Below, piece after piece: positions 55,774 through 64,000 of a stretch of DNA of 64,000 nt. The translations under genes and the position numbers were made by a program. Origin of the DNA: Billgrantia kenyensis (GTDB lineage: Bacteria > Pseudomonadota > Gammaproteobacteria > Pseudomonadales > Halomonadaceae); assembly GCF_013697085.1 (NCBI RefSeq), contig NZ_JACEFT010000011.1, positions 62,001 to 126,000 on the forward strand, given 5' to 3'. Within the stretch, counting starts at the first letter, position 1. Each line of letters begins with the position of its first letter. The notes below the pieces were generated by a model. The model was not told where the DNA came from and ran no database searches. It was given only the letters and a program-made list of their open reading frames with translations.

Positions 55774-56988
55774 ATGACCCAGACCCCGACCCGCGCCGAC
55801 TACGATCAGTACATGGTGCCGAACTACTCCCCTCAGAAGGTCATACCGGTGCGCGGCGAGGGCAGCCGCTTGTGGGATCAGGAAGGCCGCGAGTACATCG
55901 ACTTCGCCGGCGGCATCGCGGTGAACTCGCTGGGTCATTGCCACCCGGTGCTGGTCGAGGCGCTTACCGAGCAGGCCAACAAGCTGTGGCATCTCTCCAA
56001 CGTCTACACCAATGAGCCGGCCTTGAAACTGGCCAAGGTACTGGTGGAGCGCACCTTCGCCGACAAGGCCTACTTCTGCTCTTCCGGGGGCGAGGCCAAC
56101 GAGGCGGCGCTGAAGCTGGCGCGGCGCTGGGCCCACGACAATTTCGGCGAGCACAAGCATCGCATCGTCTCGTTCTATCAATCCTTCCACGGCCGCACCT
56201 TCTTCACCGTCAGCGTCGGCGGCCAGCCCAAGTACTCCCAGGGCTTCGGTCCGGTGCCGGGCGGCATCGTCCACGGCGAGTTCAACGATCTCGATAGCGT
56301 ACGCGACCTGATCGACGACGACACCTGCGCGGTGATGGTCGAGCCGATGCAGGGCGAGGGCGGCATCCTGCCGGCCACACAGGCGTTCCTGCAGGGCCTG
56401 CGCGACCTTTGCGATACCCATGACGCCCTGCTGATCTTCGACGAGGTGCAGACCGGCGTGGGCCGTACCGGCTCGCTCTACGCCTACATGGAGTACGGCA
56501 TCGAGCCGGACATCCTCACCACGGCCAAGGCCCTGGGCGGCGGCTTCCCCATCGGCGCCATGCTCACCACCGGCCGCGTTGCCCCGGCGCTGGCCATCGG
56601 CACCCACGGCTCCACCTACGGCGGCAATGCGCTGGCCTCGGCGGTGGCTCTGGCGGCGGTGGAACACATCGACACCCCGGAAGTACTCGGCGGCGTGAAG
56701 CAGCGCCATGACCTGTTCCGTGAACACCTCGAGGCGATCAATCGCAAGCATGGGGTGTTCAAGGAGATCCGCGGCATGGGGCTGTTGATCGGCGCCGAGA
56801 TGACGCCCGAGTACGAGGGCCGTGCCAAGGACATCCTGCCGCTGGCCATCGAAGAGGGACTGATGGCGCTGATCGCCGGGCCCAACGTGCTGCGCATGGC
56901 GCCATCGCTGGTGATCCCCGAAGCCGACATTGCCGAGGGCATGGCGCGGCTGGAGCGTGCCATCGAGCGGCTGGTGGCGGCCGGGTGA
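55774..56988 (+). CDS. astC: Succinylornithine/acetylornithine aminotransferase
   Basis: A 404-residue class III PLP aminotransferase, third step of the AST pathway (succinylornithine to succinylglutamate semialdehyde) and possibly also ArgD. The PLP motif [13 protein letters not shown] lies near 228 and the PLP Lys in [12 protein letters not shown] near 256. The ATG at 55774 follows GGAG; an in-frame ATG 12 bases upstream is an alternative. It is the first enzyme gene of the operon. Confidence 0.93.
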   Translation: MTQTPTRADYDQYMVPNYSPQKVIPVRGEGSRLWDQEGREYIDFAGGIAVNSLGHCHPVLVEALTEQANKLWHLSNVYTNEPALKLAKVLVERTFADKAYFCSSGGEANEAALKLARRWAHDNFGEHKHRIVSFYQSFHGRTFFTVSVGGQPKYSQGFGPVPGGIVHGEFNDLDSVRDLIDDDTCAVMVEPMQGEGGILPATQAFLQGLRDLCDTHDALLIFDEVQTGVGRTGSLYAYMEYGIEPDILTTAKALGGGFPIGAMLTTGRVAPALAIGTHGSTYGGNALASAVALAAVEHIDTPEVLGGVKQRHDLFREHLEAINRKHGVFKEIRGMGLLIGAEMTPEYEGRAKDILPLAIEEGLMALIAGPNVLRMAPSLVIPEADIAEGMARLERAIERLVAAG

Positions 56989-57038
56989 AGGCTGGCCGAG
57001 CCATGCGCGACACCGCCAATCGACCAGGAGATCCCGCC

Positions 57039-58112
57039 ATGATGGTCGTACGCCCCGTTCGGCCGGCCGACCTGCCGGCCCTGGAGCGGCTGGCGGGCTT
57101 GGCCACGCCGAGCCTGACCAACCTGCCGGCCCACCGCGACCGCCTCGAGGAGCGCATCGCCCGCTCGCGGCAGTCGTTCGGGCGCGAGGTGGACTTTCCC
57201 GGCGACGAACACTACACCTTCGTGCTCGAGGATCTCGAACGCGACGAGATCGTTGGTACCGCCACCCTGCGCGCCGAGGCCGGCGCGCGGGAGGCTTACT
57301 ACACCTATCGTCAGGAAACCCTGATCCACGCCTCGCAGCAGCTCAACGTCCGCCGTGAAGTGCAGACGCTGGCGCTCTCCCACGAGGTGTCCGAGACTAC
57401 CCAGCTATGCGCGCTGTCGCTGGACCCACGCTATCGCGGCACCAGTGCGGAGAGCCTGCTGCGCCGGGCACGACTGATGTTCATCGCCCAGTACCCGGAG
57501 CGCTTCGCCGAGGTGCTGGCGATGGCCTTTCCGGGCTATCTCGACGAGCAGGGCGAATCGCCGTTCTGGAACAGCGTGGGCCGCCACTTCTTCGTGCGCG
57601 ACTACCACGACATCAACTACATCGCCGGCGTGCGCTCGAAGAGCTTCATCGCCGAGGTAATGCCGCAATTCCCGCTCTATCTTGCGCTGCTCACGCCCCA
57701 GGCGCGTGCCGCCATCGGCCGTGAGCACCCCGCCCACGAGGTGGCCATGGCGGAAATGCTCGCCGAGGGCTTCATGCGCTCGCGGCATGTCGATCTGTTC
57801 GATGCCGGCCCGGTGATCAAGGGCGAGCGCGACCGCCTGCAAACGTTCCGTCGTGCCGCCTGGCATCCGGTGCGGGTTCGCCCGGCCCATGCCCTGCCAG
57901 ACGCCGAGCCGGCCATGGTCGCCAACCAGCGCCTGGCCGACTTCCGCTGCGTGGTGGCGCGCTATGCGCTGTCGCCCACCGGCCAGCTGATGCTCTCCCC
58001 CGAGCATGCCGAGCTGCTTGGCGTCGAGGAGGGCCGAGCGGTACTGGCCGCACCGCTGGCGCTGCCCTCCACTGGCGATGACGAAGCGGGCTTCGATGAG
58101 GGGGAGCTGTGA
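57039..58112 (+). CDS. Arginine N-succinyltransferase, subunit AruF-like
   Basis: A 357-residue acyltransferase homologous to AstA. R-P-V-R-P-A-D-L-P-A-L-E at the start and S-P-F-W-N-S-V-G-R-H-F-F-V-R-D-Y near 185-200 are typical. Two tandem AstA-like genes are present, as in Pseudomonas where AruF and AruG make a heteromer. It starts arginine breakdown by adding succinate from succinyl-CoA. AGGAG lies eight bases before the ATG at 57039; the stop overlaps the next start (TGATG). Confidence 0.9.
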   Translation: MMVVRPVRPADLPALERLAGLATPSLTNLPAHRDRLEERIARSRQSFGREVDFPGDEHYTFVLEDLERDEIVGTATLRAEAGAREAYYTYRQETLIHASQQLNVRREVQTLALSHEVSETTQLCALSLDPRYRGTSAESLLRRARLMFIAQYPERFAEVLAMAFPGYLDEQGESPFWNSVGRHFFVRDYHDINYIAGVRSKSFIAEVMPQFPLYLALLTPQARAAIGREHPAHEVAMAEMLAEGFMRSRHVDLFDAGPVIKGERDRLQTFRRAAWHPVRVRPAHALPDAEPAMVANQRLADFRCVVARYALSPTGQLMLSPEHAELLGVEEGRAVLAAPLALPSTGDDEAGFDEGEL

Positions 58113-59158
58113 TGCGTATCCGACCGATTGCCGAGGGCGACCTGAGTGAACTGCAGAAGATCGCTCGCGAGACCGGGGTTGGCTTCACCTCGCTGCCGGA
58201 CAACCGCGAGTTCCTCAGTGCCAAGATCGATGCTGCGGTCGCCGCCTTCGAGCAGCGCACCCCAGCCGACCGGCGCAACTACTTCTTCGTGCTGGAGGAT
58301 GAGGAGAGCGGTGAGCTGGCGGGCTGTTGCGCCATCGAGGGGCAGGTGGGGCGCGAGGTGCCGTTCTATCATTATCGCCTGGGCACGCTGGCCCACTCCT
58401 CGGTGCAGCTCGATCTGCACCGCACCATCGATACCCTGTTCCTGAGCTCGGACCACACCGGTGACGCCGAGGTGGCGTCGCTGTTCCTTCGCCCGGGATT
58501 TCGTGGAAAGGAGCGCCGCCACCAGCGCAATGGTGCGCTGCTGTCGCTGATGCGCTGGCTGTTCATGGCCGAATTTCGCGATCAGTTCCCTGACAAGGTG
58601 CTGGCCGAGATGCGTGGCGTGTTCGACGAGCGCGGCAAGAGCCCGTTCTGGGAGTGCCTGGGCAGCCACTTCTTTCCCCTGGATTTCGACGAGGCTGACC
58701 GCCTCACGGGGCTCGGCCAGAAAAGCTTCATCGGCGAGCTGATGCCCAAGTTCCCGATCTACACCCCGTTTCTTTCCGACGCGGCACGGGCTTGTATCGG
58801 GCAAGTCCACCGCGATACGCGCCCGGCCCTGGCCATGCTCAAGAAGGAGGGGCTGCGCTGGGAGGGCTACATCGACATCTTCGACGGTGGGCCGACGGTG
58901 GAAGCCTACATCGATGACGTACGGGCGGTGCGCAAGTCGCGCTGTTGCCGGGTCGAGATCCGCAGCGGCAGCGATACCCCGCCGGCCCGGCCACGCTGGC
59001 TGGCAGCGAGCACCGTGATGGCGGACTTTCGTGCCGCCTGGGTGACTCATGGCCCCAACCAGGAGGACGTCCTGACGCTGAGCGAGGCAGAGGCACGGCG
59101 ACTGGGCGTGGGGACTGGCGATGCACTGCGTGTACTGGATACCGAGGAGAGCTCATGA
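58112..59158 (+). CDS. Arginine N-succinyltransferase, subunit AruG-like
   Basis: A 348-residue paralogue of the previous gene: M-R-I-R-P-I-A-E-G-D-L-S-E-L, then G-L-G-Q-K-S-F-I-G-E-L-M-P-K-F-P-I-Y. I assign it as the second subunit of the succinyltransferase by similarity and order (AruF then AruG). The ATG at 58112 overlaps the preceding stop, and its own stop overlaps astD (ATGA). Confidence 0.9.
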   Translation: MRIRPIAEGDLSELQKIARETGVGFTSLPDNREFLSAKIDAAVAAFEQRTPADRRNYFFVLEDEESGELAGCCAIEGQVGREVPFYHYRLGTLAHSSVQLDLHRTIDTLFLSSDHTGDAEVASLFLRPGFRGKERRHQRNGALLSLMRWLFMAEFRDQFPDKVLAEMRGVFDERGKSPFWECLGSHFFPLDFDEADRLTGLGQKSFIGELMPKFPIYTPFLSDAARACIGQVHRDTRPALAMLKKEGLRWEGYIDIFDGGPTVEAYIDDVRAVRKSRCCRVEIRSGSDTPPARPRWLAASTVMADFRAAWVTHGPNQEDVLTLSEAEARRLGVGTGDALRVLDTEESS

Positions 59159-60624
59159 AAGCAACGCAACAGCTGATGATCGGTGGGGGCTGGCAGCCGG
59201 GCGAGGCAATGCACTTCACCAAGCGCGACCCGGTGTCCGGCGAGACCCTGTGGCAGGGGACGGCGGCGAGTGACGGCCAGGTGGCGGCGGCGGTGGAAGC
59301 CGCCCGTGGTGCCTTCCCCGGCTGGGCGCGGATGGACTTTGCCGACCGCCTGGGCGTAGTGGAGCGCTTCCGTGAAACGCTGGAAACCCATCGCGAGGAC
59401 CTGGCCCGCGCCATTGCCGGCGAGACCGGCAAGCCGCTGTGGGAGGCGCGCACCGAGGTAGGTGCCATGATCGGCAAGGTGGCGATCTCGGTGCGCGCCT
59501 ACCAGGAGCGCACCGGCGAGCGCAGCCGCGACGTCGGCGACACCACCGCCGTGCTGCGCCATCGTCCCCACGGCGTGATGGCTGTCTTCGGCTCCTACAA
59601 CTTTCCCGGCCACCTGCCCAACGGCCACATGGTGCCGGCGCTGCTGGCGGGCAACAGCGTGGTGTTCAAGCCCAGCGAACAGACCCCGCTGACCGCCGAC
59701 CTCACCCTGCAGTGCTGGCAGGAGGCTGGCCTCCCTCCCGGCGTGATCAACCTCGTGCAGGGGGCCGCTCCGGTAGGGCAGGCACTCTCCTCGCACCCGG
59801 GCATCGATGGCCTGCTGTTCACCGGCAGCGCTCGGGTCGGTGGCTTGCTCAATCGTCAGTTCGCCGACCAGATGGAGAAGATCCTGGCCCTGGAACTGGG
59901 CGGCAACAACCCGCTGGTGGTCAAGGACGTCCACGATCAGGACGCCACGGTGCTGACCATCCTGCAGTCCGCCTTCCTTTCCGGCGGCCAGCGCTGCACC
60001 TGTGCACGGCGGCTGATCGTGCCCGAGGGGCAGGTCGGCGATCACCTACTCGACGCCCTGGTCGACGCCATCGCCCGCCTGCGGGTTGCGGGGCAGTTTG
60101 CTGAGCCAGCCCCGTTCTACGGCGGCCTGGTCAGCCAGGAAGCGGCCCAGGGGCTGCTCAAGGCCCAGGACGAGTTGGAGGCGCTGGGTGGCGTGGTGCT
60201 GGCGCGCATGGCCTGTCTTGAGGAGGGCACCAGCCTGCTGTCGCCGGCATTGATCGACGTCACCGGCCTCGAGGTGCCCGACGAGGAGTACTTCGGCCCG
60301 CTGCTCAAGGTCTACCGCTACCGGGACTGGGACGAGGCCATTCGGCTCGCCAACGATACTCGCTACGGCCTGACCGCCGGCATGATTGGCGGCGAGCGTG
60401 CCGATTGGGATGACTTCCTGCTGCGCATCCGTGCCGGCATCGTCAACTGGAACCGCCAGACTACCGGCGCCTCCGGCGACGCGCCCTTCGGTGGCGTGGG
60501 TATCAGCGGCAACCATCGGCCCAGTGCCTATTACGCTGCCGATTACTGCGCCTACCCGGTGGCCTCGATGGAGGCCGAGACCCTGACCCTGCCCGACAAC
60601 CTGCCGCCCGGAGTGGTGTTATGA
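59155..60624 (+). CDS. astD: Succinylglutamate semialdehyde dehydrogenase
   Basis: A 489-residue NAD-dependent aldehyde dehydrogenase: cofactor motif F-T-G-S-A-R-V-G-G, the general base in L-E-L-G-G-N-N-P near 248, and the catalytic Cys in G-Q-R-C-T-C-A-R-R near 282. It makes N-succinylglutamate, the fourth AST step. Overlaps with both neighbours (ATGA) show tight coupling. Confidence 0.95.
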   Translation: MKATQQLMIGGGWQPGEAMHFTKRDPVSGETLWQGTAASDGQVAAAVEAARGAFPGWARMDFADRLGVVERFRETLETHREDLARAIAGETGKPLWEARTEVGAMIGKVAISVRAYQERTGERSRDVGDTTAVLRHRPHGVMAVFGSYNFPGHLPNGHMVPALLAGNSVVFKPSEQTPLTADLTLQCWQEAGLPPGVINLVQGAAPVGQALSSHPGIDGLLFTGSARVGGLLNRQFADQMEKILALELGGNNPLVVKDVHDQDATVLTILQSAFLSGGQRCTCARRLIVPEGQVGDHLLDALVDAIARLRVAGQFAEPAPFYGGLVSQEAAQGLLKAQDELEALGGVVLARMACLEEGTSLLSPALIDVTGLEVPDEEYFGPLLKVYRYRDWDEAIRLANDTRYGLTAGMIGGERADWDDFLLRIRAGIVNWNRQTTGASGDAPFGGVGISGNHRPSAYYAADYCAYPVASMEAETLTLPDNLPPGVVL

Positions 60625-61982
60625 GCGACACGACCAACGCCGGCTACCGGGAGGTGAACTTCGACGGCCTGGTGGGCCCCACCCATAACTACTCGGGGCT
60701 GGCTCACGGCAATGTAGCCTCGATGAGCCACGGTGGGCTGGTCTCCAACCCGCGCGAGGCGGCGTTGCAGGGGCTGGACAAGATGAAGTCGCTGATGGAT
60801 GCCGGCTACCCCCAGGGCGTGCTGCCGCCCCAGCAGCGCCCCGACCTGGGCGCACTGCGCTCGCTCGGCTTCTCCGGCAGCAATCGTGAGGTGCTGGCAC
60901 GGGCGGCCAGGGAGGCGCCCCAGGTGCTGCGTGCGGTGTGTTCGGCCTCGAGCATGTGGACGGCCAATGCCGGCACGGTCACCCCGAGCCGCGATGCCGC
61001 GGACGGCCGCGTCCACTTCACCCCGGCCAACCTGCAGTCGAGCTTTCATCGCTTCCTCGAGCCGGAAACCACCGGTCGGGTACTGGCGGCGATCTTTCAT
61101 GACCCGGCGCACTTCGCTCACCATCCGGTGCTGCCCGCCACGCCGGCTTTCTCCGACGAGGGGGCGGCCAACCACACCCGGCTGTGCGCAGAGCATGGCG
61201 ATACCGGCGTGCATCTCTACGTCTACGGCCGTCAGGCCTTTGGTGGTAATCCTGCCCGGGAGCCCAAGCGCTTCCCGGCGCGCCAGACCCTGGAGGCGAG
61301 CCAGGCGGTAGCGCGCCAGCATGGCCTCGCTGCGGCACAGACGGTGTTCGCCCAGCAGCACCCCGAGGCCATCGATGCCGGGGTGTTCCACAATGACGTG
61401 ATTGCGGTGGGCAATGGACCGGTGCTGCTCTACCACGAGATGGCTTTCCTCGACGAGCAGGCGACACTGGACGAACTGCGCGCCAAGCTGACGACGCCGC
61501 TGATCCCGGTGCGAGTGCCCAGCGAGGCGGTGAGCATGGAGGACGCCGTGGCCTCCTACCTGTTCAATTCGCAGCTGCTGAGCAACCCCGACGGCAGCAT
61601 GACCCTGGTGGTGCCCGGTGAGTGCCAGGAGCGCGAGGCGGTGTGGCGCACTATCCAGGATCTGCTGTTGGCCGGCCATAATCCGATCGGCGAGGTGATC
61701 GTCAAGGACGTCAAGCAGAGCATGCGCAATGGTGGCGGCCCTGCATGCCTGCGCCTGCGGGTGGTACTCTCGGAACAGGAGCGAGTCGCCCTCACCGGTC
61801 GTGTGCTGCTCACCGACGCCCTGCACGGGGAGCTGACCGCATGGGTCGAGCGTCATTACCGCGACCGCCTGGCCCCGGACGACCTCGCCGACCCGCAGCT
61901 GGCCGACGAGACGCTTGCCGCGTTGGATGAACTTACCCAACTGCTCGAGATCGGCTCGGTCTATCCGTTCCAGCTGGTCTGA
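60621..61982 (+). CDS. astB: N-succinylarginine dihydrolase
   Basis: A 453-residue amidinotransferase-fold enzyme, the second AST step: succinylarginine to succinylornithine, ammonia and CO2. Characteristic segments are [15 protein letters not shown] near 10, D-V-I-A-V-G-N-G near 252 and [14 protein letters not shown] near 370 with the catalytic Cys. The start overlaps astD. No astE follows. Confidence 0.95.
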   Translation: MSDTTNAGYREVNFDGLVGPTHNYSGLAHGNVASMSHGGLVSNPREAALQGLDKMKSLMDAGYPQGVLPPQQRPDLGALRSLGFSGSNREVLARAAREAPQVLRAVCSASSMWTANAGTVTPSRDAADGRVHFTPANLQSSFHRFLEPETTGRVLAAIFHDPAHFAHHPVLPATPAFSDEGAANHTRLCAEHGDTGVHLYVYGRQAFGGNPAREPKRFPARQTLEASQAVARQHGLAAAQTVFAQQHPEAIDAGVFHNDVIAVGNGPVLLYHEMAFLDEQATLDELRAKLTTPLIPVRVPSEAVSMEDAVASYLFNSQLLSNPDGSMTLVVPGECQEREAVWRTIQDLLLAGHNPIGEVIVKDVKQSMRNGGGPACLRLRVVLSEQERVALTGRVLLTDALHGELTAWVERHYRDRLAPDDLADPQLADETLAALDELTQLLEIGSVYPFQLV

Positions 61983-62020
61983 TCCACCAGGGCCAACCAA
62001 GAGGAGCGAATAAGGAGAAC

Positions 62021-62494
62021 ATGCGAGATATCACGATCGTACGTCTGATACCCGATTCGGACCACGTCGATACGGTGGCGAGCTGGACCTACGCCGAGTG
62101 GGGCCACCTGCACCCGGGCGCTACCGGCGAGTCGTGGCGCGAGGCCTTTCGTCGTGAGTGCGGCAAAGGCGGCGTGCCCTCGGTGTTCGTGGCCATGCAG
62201 GGCAACCGCCCGGTAGGCACGGCGGCGCTGATGGCCGAAGACATGAACAGCCGGCGTGAACTCTCGCCCTGGCTCGCGTCGGTGTTCGTGCTGCCGGAGT
62301 GGCGCGGGTGGGGCATTGCCTCGGCGCTGATCCGGCGGGTCGAAGAAGAGGCCGCTGACAGCGGATTTCGTCAGTTCTACCTCTACACGCCCGATCAGCA
62401 GGGACTCTATCGCCGCCTCGGCTGGCAGGATCATGAGGAGCTGAACTACCGGGGCGAAGCGGTCACCATCATGCTGCGCCAGCTAGAGGCATGA
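62021..62494 (+). CDS. GNAT-family acetyltransferase
   Basis: A 157-residue GNAT protein. The acetyl-CoA loop is in V-L-P-E-W-R-G-W-G-I-A-S-A-L near 90-103 and the late Y-T-P-D-Q-Q-G-L-Y-R-R-L-G-W is typical. The substrate is unknown. AAGGAG lies before its ATG; it follows astB by 38 bases and its stop overlaps zapE (ATGA), so it may be cotranscribed with the AST genes. Confidence 0.88.
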   Translation: MRDITIVRLIPDSDHVDTVASWTYAEWGHLHPGATGESWREAFRRECGKGGVPSVFVAMQGNRPVGTAALMAEDMNSRRELSPWLASVFVLPEWRGWGIASALIRRVEEEAADSGFRQFYLYTPDQQGLYRRLGWQDHEELNYRGEAVTIMLRQLEA

Positions 62495-63627
62495 CCGCCG
62501 CCTCGCCGCTGTCGCTCTATCGCGAGGCAGTGGAGCGCCACGGCTTTGCTCCCGACGCGGCCCAGCGGGCCGCCGCTATCTGCCTGGAAGCCTGCTTCCA
62601 GGCACTTCACGGCGATGAAGCCTCGGCGCAGTACCAGGCTGTCCCTGGCGTTTACCTCTGGGGGCCAGTCGGACGCGGCAAGACCTGGCTGATGGACGGC
62701 TTTCATCGCCAGCTTCAGGTGCCCTCCCGACGCCTGCACTTCCATCACTTCATGCGCTGGGTGCATCAGCGTCAGTTCCAGCTGAGCGGCACAGCCGACC
62801 CGCTGGCGGCGCTGGCCCAGGAACTGGCATCCGAAGCTCGCGTGCTCTGCCTCGACGAACTGTTCGTCAGCGACATCGCCGATGCCATGCTGCTTGGACG
62901 TCTTCTACAGTCGCTGTTCGAGCACAGTGTGGTGCTGGTGTGTACCTCCAACCAGGCGCCGAGCCAGCTCTATGCCGATGGCTTCAATCGGGAGCGCTTC
63001 CTGCCCGCCATAGACGCCATCGAACGCTGCATGGCAGTCGTGGAGCTGGACGGTGGCTTCGATCACCGCTTGCATCCTGGCCGGGCATGCCAACGCTATT
63101 GGGTCGCGGAGCCTGGCCAGCCGAGCGGCCTGGCCAGCGTTTTCGCGCGCCTGAGCGAGGAACAGCCGACGAGCCGTGAGCCCATTGAGCTTGGCCACCG
63201 CCGCATCGCAGTGGAGCGTCGCAGCCAGCGAGTGGTGTGGTGTCGCTACGCCGAGCTGTGCGAGCAGCCGCTGTCGGCGCTCGACTTCATCGCCCTGGTC
63301 GACGAATTCGACCATATTCTGCTGAGCGAGGTACCCCGGCTGAGCGATGCCAGTGCCTTGGGCAGCATCGCCCGTGGTACCGAGGATGGCGCCGAGCGTG
63401 TCGAGGCGGGAGAGAGGGAACTGCCGGTGCTATCGCGGCGCGACGATGGCGTGCGCCGCTTCATCGCCCTGGTCGACGAGTGCTACGACCGCCGCGTGCC
63501 GCTTCACATAGAAGCCGAGGTAGCCATGGACGAACTCTATGCCGATGGCTACCTCGCCTTCGCCTTCCGGCGCACCCTCAGCCGACTGCAGGAAATGCAG
63601 CTGGCGAGGTTTGGAGTTGGCGCTTAG
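62491..63627 (+). CDS. zapE: Cell-division ATPase ZapE (AFG1 type)
   Basis: A 378-residue AAA-type ATPase. Walker A is G-P-V-G-R-G-K-T-W near 59, and Walker B V-L-C-L-D-E-L-F-V-S-D-I near 117, the latter diagnostic for the AFG1/ZapE family. The C-S-N-Q-A-P sensor and F-I-A-L-V-D-E-(C/F)-Y-D segments are also present. ZapE acts at the divisome under stress in E. coli. It overlaps the acetyltransferase stop by four bases and is convergent with the next gene. Confidence 0.9.
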   Translation: MTAASPLSLYREAVERHGFAPDAAQRAAAICLEACFQALHGDEASAQYQAVPGVYLWGPVGRGKTWLMDGFHRQLQVPSRRLHFHHFMRWVHQRQFQLSGTADPLAALAQELASEARVLCLDELFVSDIADAMLLGRLLQSLFEHSVVLVCTSNQAPSQLYADGFNRERFLPAIDAIERCMAVVELDGGFDHRLHPGRACQRYWVAEPGQPSGLASVFARLSEEQPTSREPIELGHRRIAVERRSQRVVWCRYAELCEQPLSALDFIALVDEFDHILLSEVPRLSDASALGSIARGTEDGAERVEAGERELPVLSRRDDGVRRFIALVDECYDRRVPLHIEAEVAMDELYADGYLAFAFRRTLSRLQEMQLARFGVGA

Positions 63628-64000
63628 CTACTGGCCGCTCCGCCGACGATGCCGCTGCGAAAGCCGCCCTGGCGCTCGCTGCCGCGCAGGTGCTGCGCCA
63701 CGGTGTCTTCCGGCGAGCCGGCCATTTCGCGGAACATGCCCATGGAACCGAGCAGGGCGGAGGATTCGTAGGGCACGAATACCCGCTCGCCGTCCTGGGC
63801 CATGGTCGGCAGCGCCTTGATGTAGCTCTGGCCGAGCAGGTAGCCCACCACGGTGCGCTTGTGCTCGTCGCTGTCGCCGATGGCGCTCAGCACCAGCTTG
63901 ATCGACTCCTGCTCACCCTGAGCGCGCAGGATGGCCGACTCCTTGTCGCCCTGGGCGTTGAGGATCGCCGATTCGCGCTGACCCTGGGCCTTGGCGATGG
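63624..64000 (-). CDS. SPFH/stomatin-like protein, C-terminal part
   Basis: The frame runs off the window end, so only about the last 125 residues are visible. They include repeated Ala/Gln/Glu-rich coiled-coil units (A-Q-G-Q-R-E-S-A-I-L, A-Q-G-D-K-E-S-A-I-L, A-Q-G-E-Q-E-S-I-K-L) followed by Y-L-L-G-Q-S-Y-I-K-A-L-P, a pattern of the QmcA/slipin group of membrane-scaffold proteins. The N-terminal SPFH domain lies outside the window. The stop overlaps the convergent zapE stop by four bases. Confidence 0.85.
   Translation of the reverse strand, partial: IAKAQGQRESAILNAQGDKESAILRAQGEQESIKLVLSAIGDSDEHKRTVVGYLLGQSYIKALPTMAQDGERVFVPYESSALLGSMGMFREMAGSPEDTVAQHLRGSERQGGFRSGIVGGAASS

Overview
The window is GC-rich chromosomal DNA from a gammaproteobacterium. 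Gene content and order point to a Halomonas-like member of the Halomonadaceae: der-bamB-yfgM-hisS-ispG-rodZ-pilF-rlmN-ndk-iscA-iscS-iscR-cysE-trmJ, then secF-secD-yajC-tgt-queA, fabV, rnk, an AraC-type argR next to the AST arginine-catabolic operon, and zapE. The genus is an inference from gene content.

Layout. 1-5677 is a peptide/opine-type ABC importer (end of the binding protein, two permeases, one fused double ATPase); its second permease carries an inserted seven-repeat propeller-like domain. 5725-8483 holds a small membrane protein, an M48 metalloprotease lipoprotein, a DUF815 ATPase and a lipoprotein. 8602-21975 is a long minus-strand housekeeping block. suhB stands alone on the plus strand at 22165-22959 and has lost most metal-ligand residues of inositol monophosphatases. 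23038-28674 is the Sec/queuosine block.

A tRNA-Leu(CAA) gene at 28814-28900 is the insertion site of a 17.4-kb integrated element. Its last 59 bases are repeated exactly at 46199-46257. The element encodes a tyrosine integrase, an AlpA/excisionase-like protein, an unknown protein with a DUF4351-like tail, a DUF3987 protein, an HTH protein, a YfjJ/Inovirus-Gp2 protein with HUH-Rep-like motifs, a split zinc-ribbon/glycine-zipper protein, a DUF932-small ORF-ERF-YqaJ-RadC recombination set, and a tightly packed four-gene signalling operon (REC-PAS-GGEEF, two membrane histidine kinases, one stand-alone receiver). It ends with decayed IS3 and IS30 pieces. Short repeated sites sit just inside both ends and may be integrase arm sites. 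No capsid, terminase or conjugation genes are visible, so it looks like a satellite- or plasmid-like island and not a complete phage or ICE.

Right of the element come a Crp/Fnr-type regulator, a 52-residue membrane protein, rnk, a LysE exporter, an EAL protein with a degenerate receiver domain, an AidB-like acyl-CoA dehydrogenase, a glutathione peroxidase, a DUF7079-like protein and fabV. 54686-61982 is argR-astC-astA(two subunits)-astD-astB for arginine succinyltransferase catabolism, without an adjacent astE. A GNAT acetyltransferase, zapE and the end of an SPFH/stomatin-like gene close the window.

All functions come from reading translated motifs and gene order; no database search was run.
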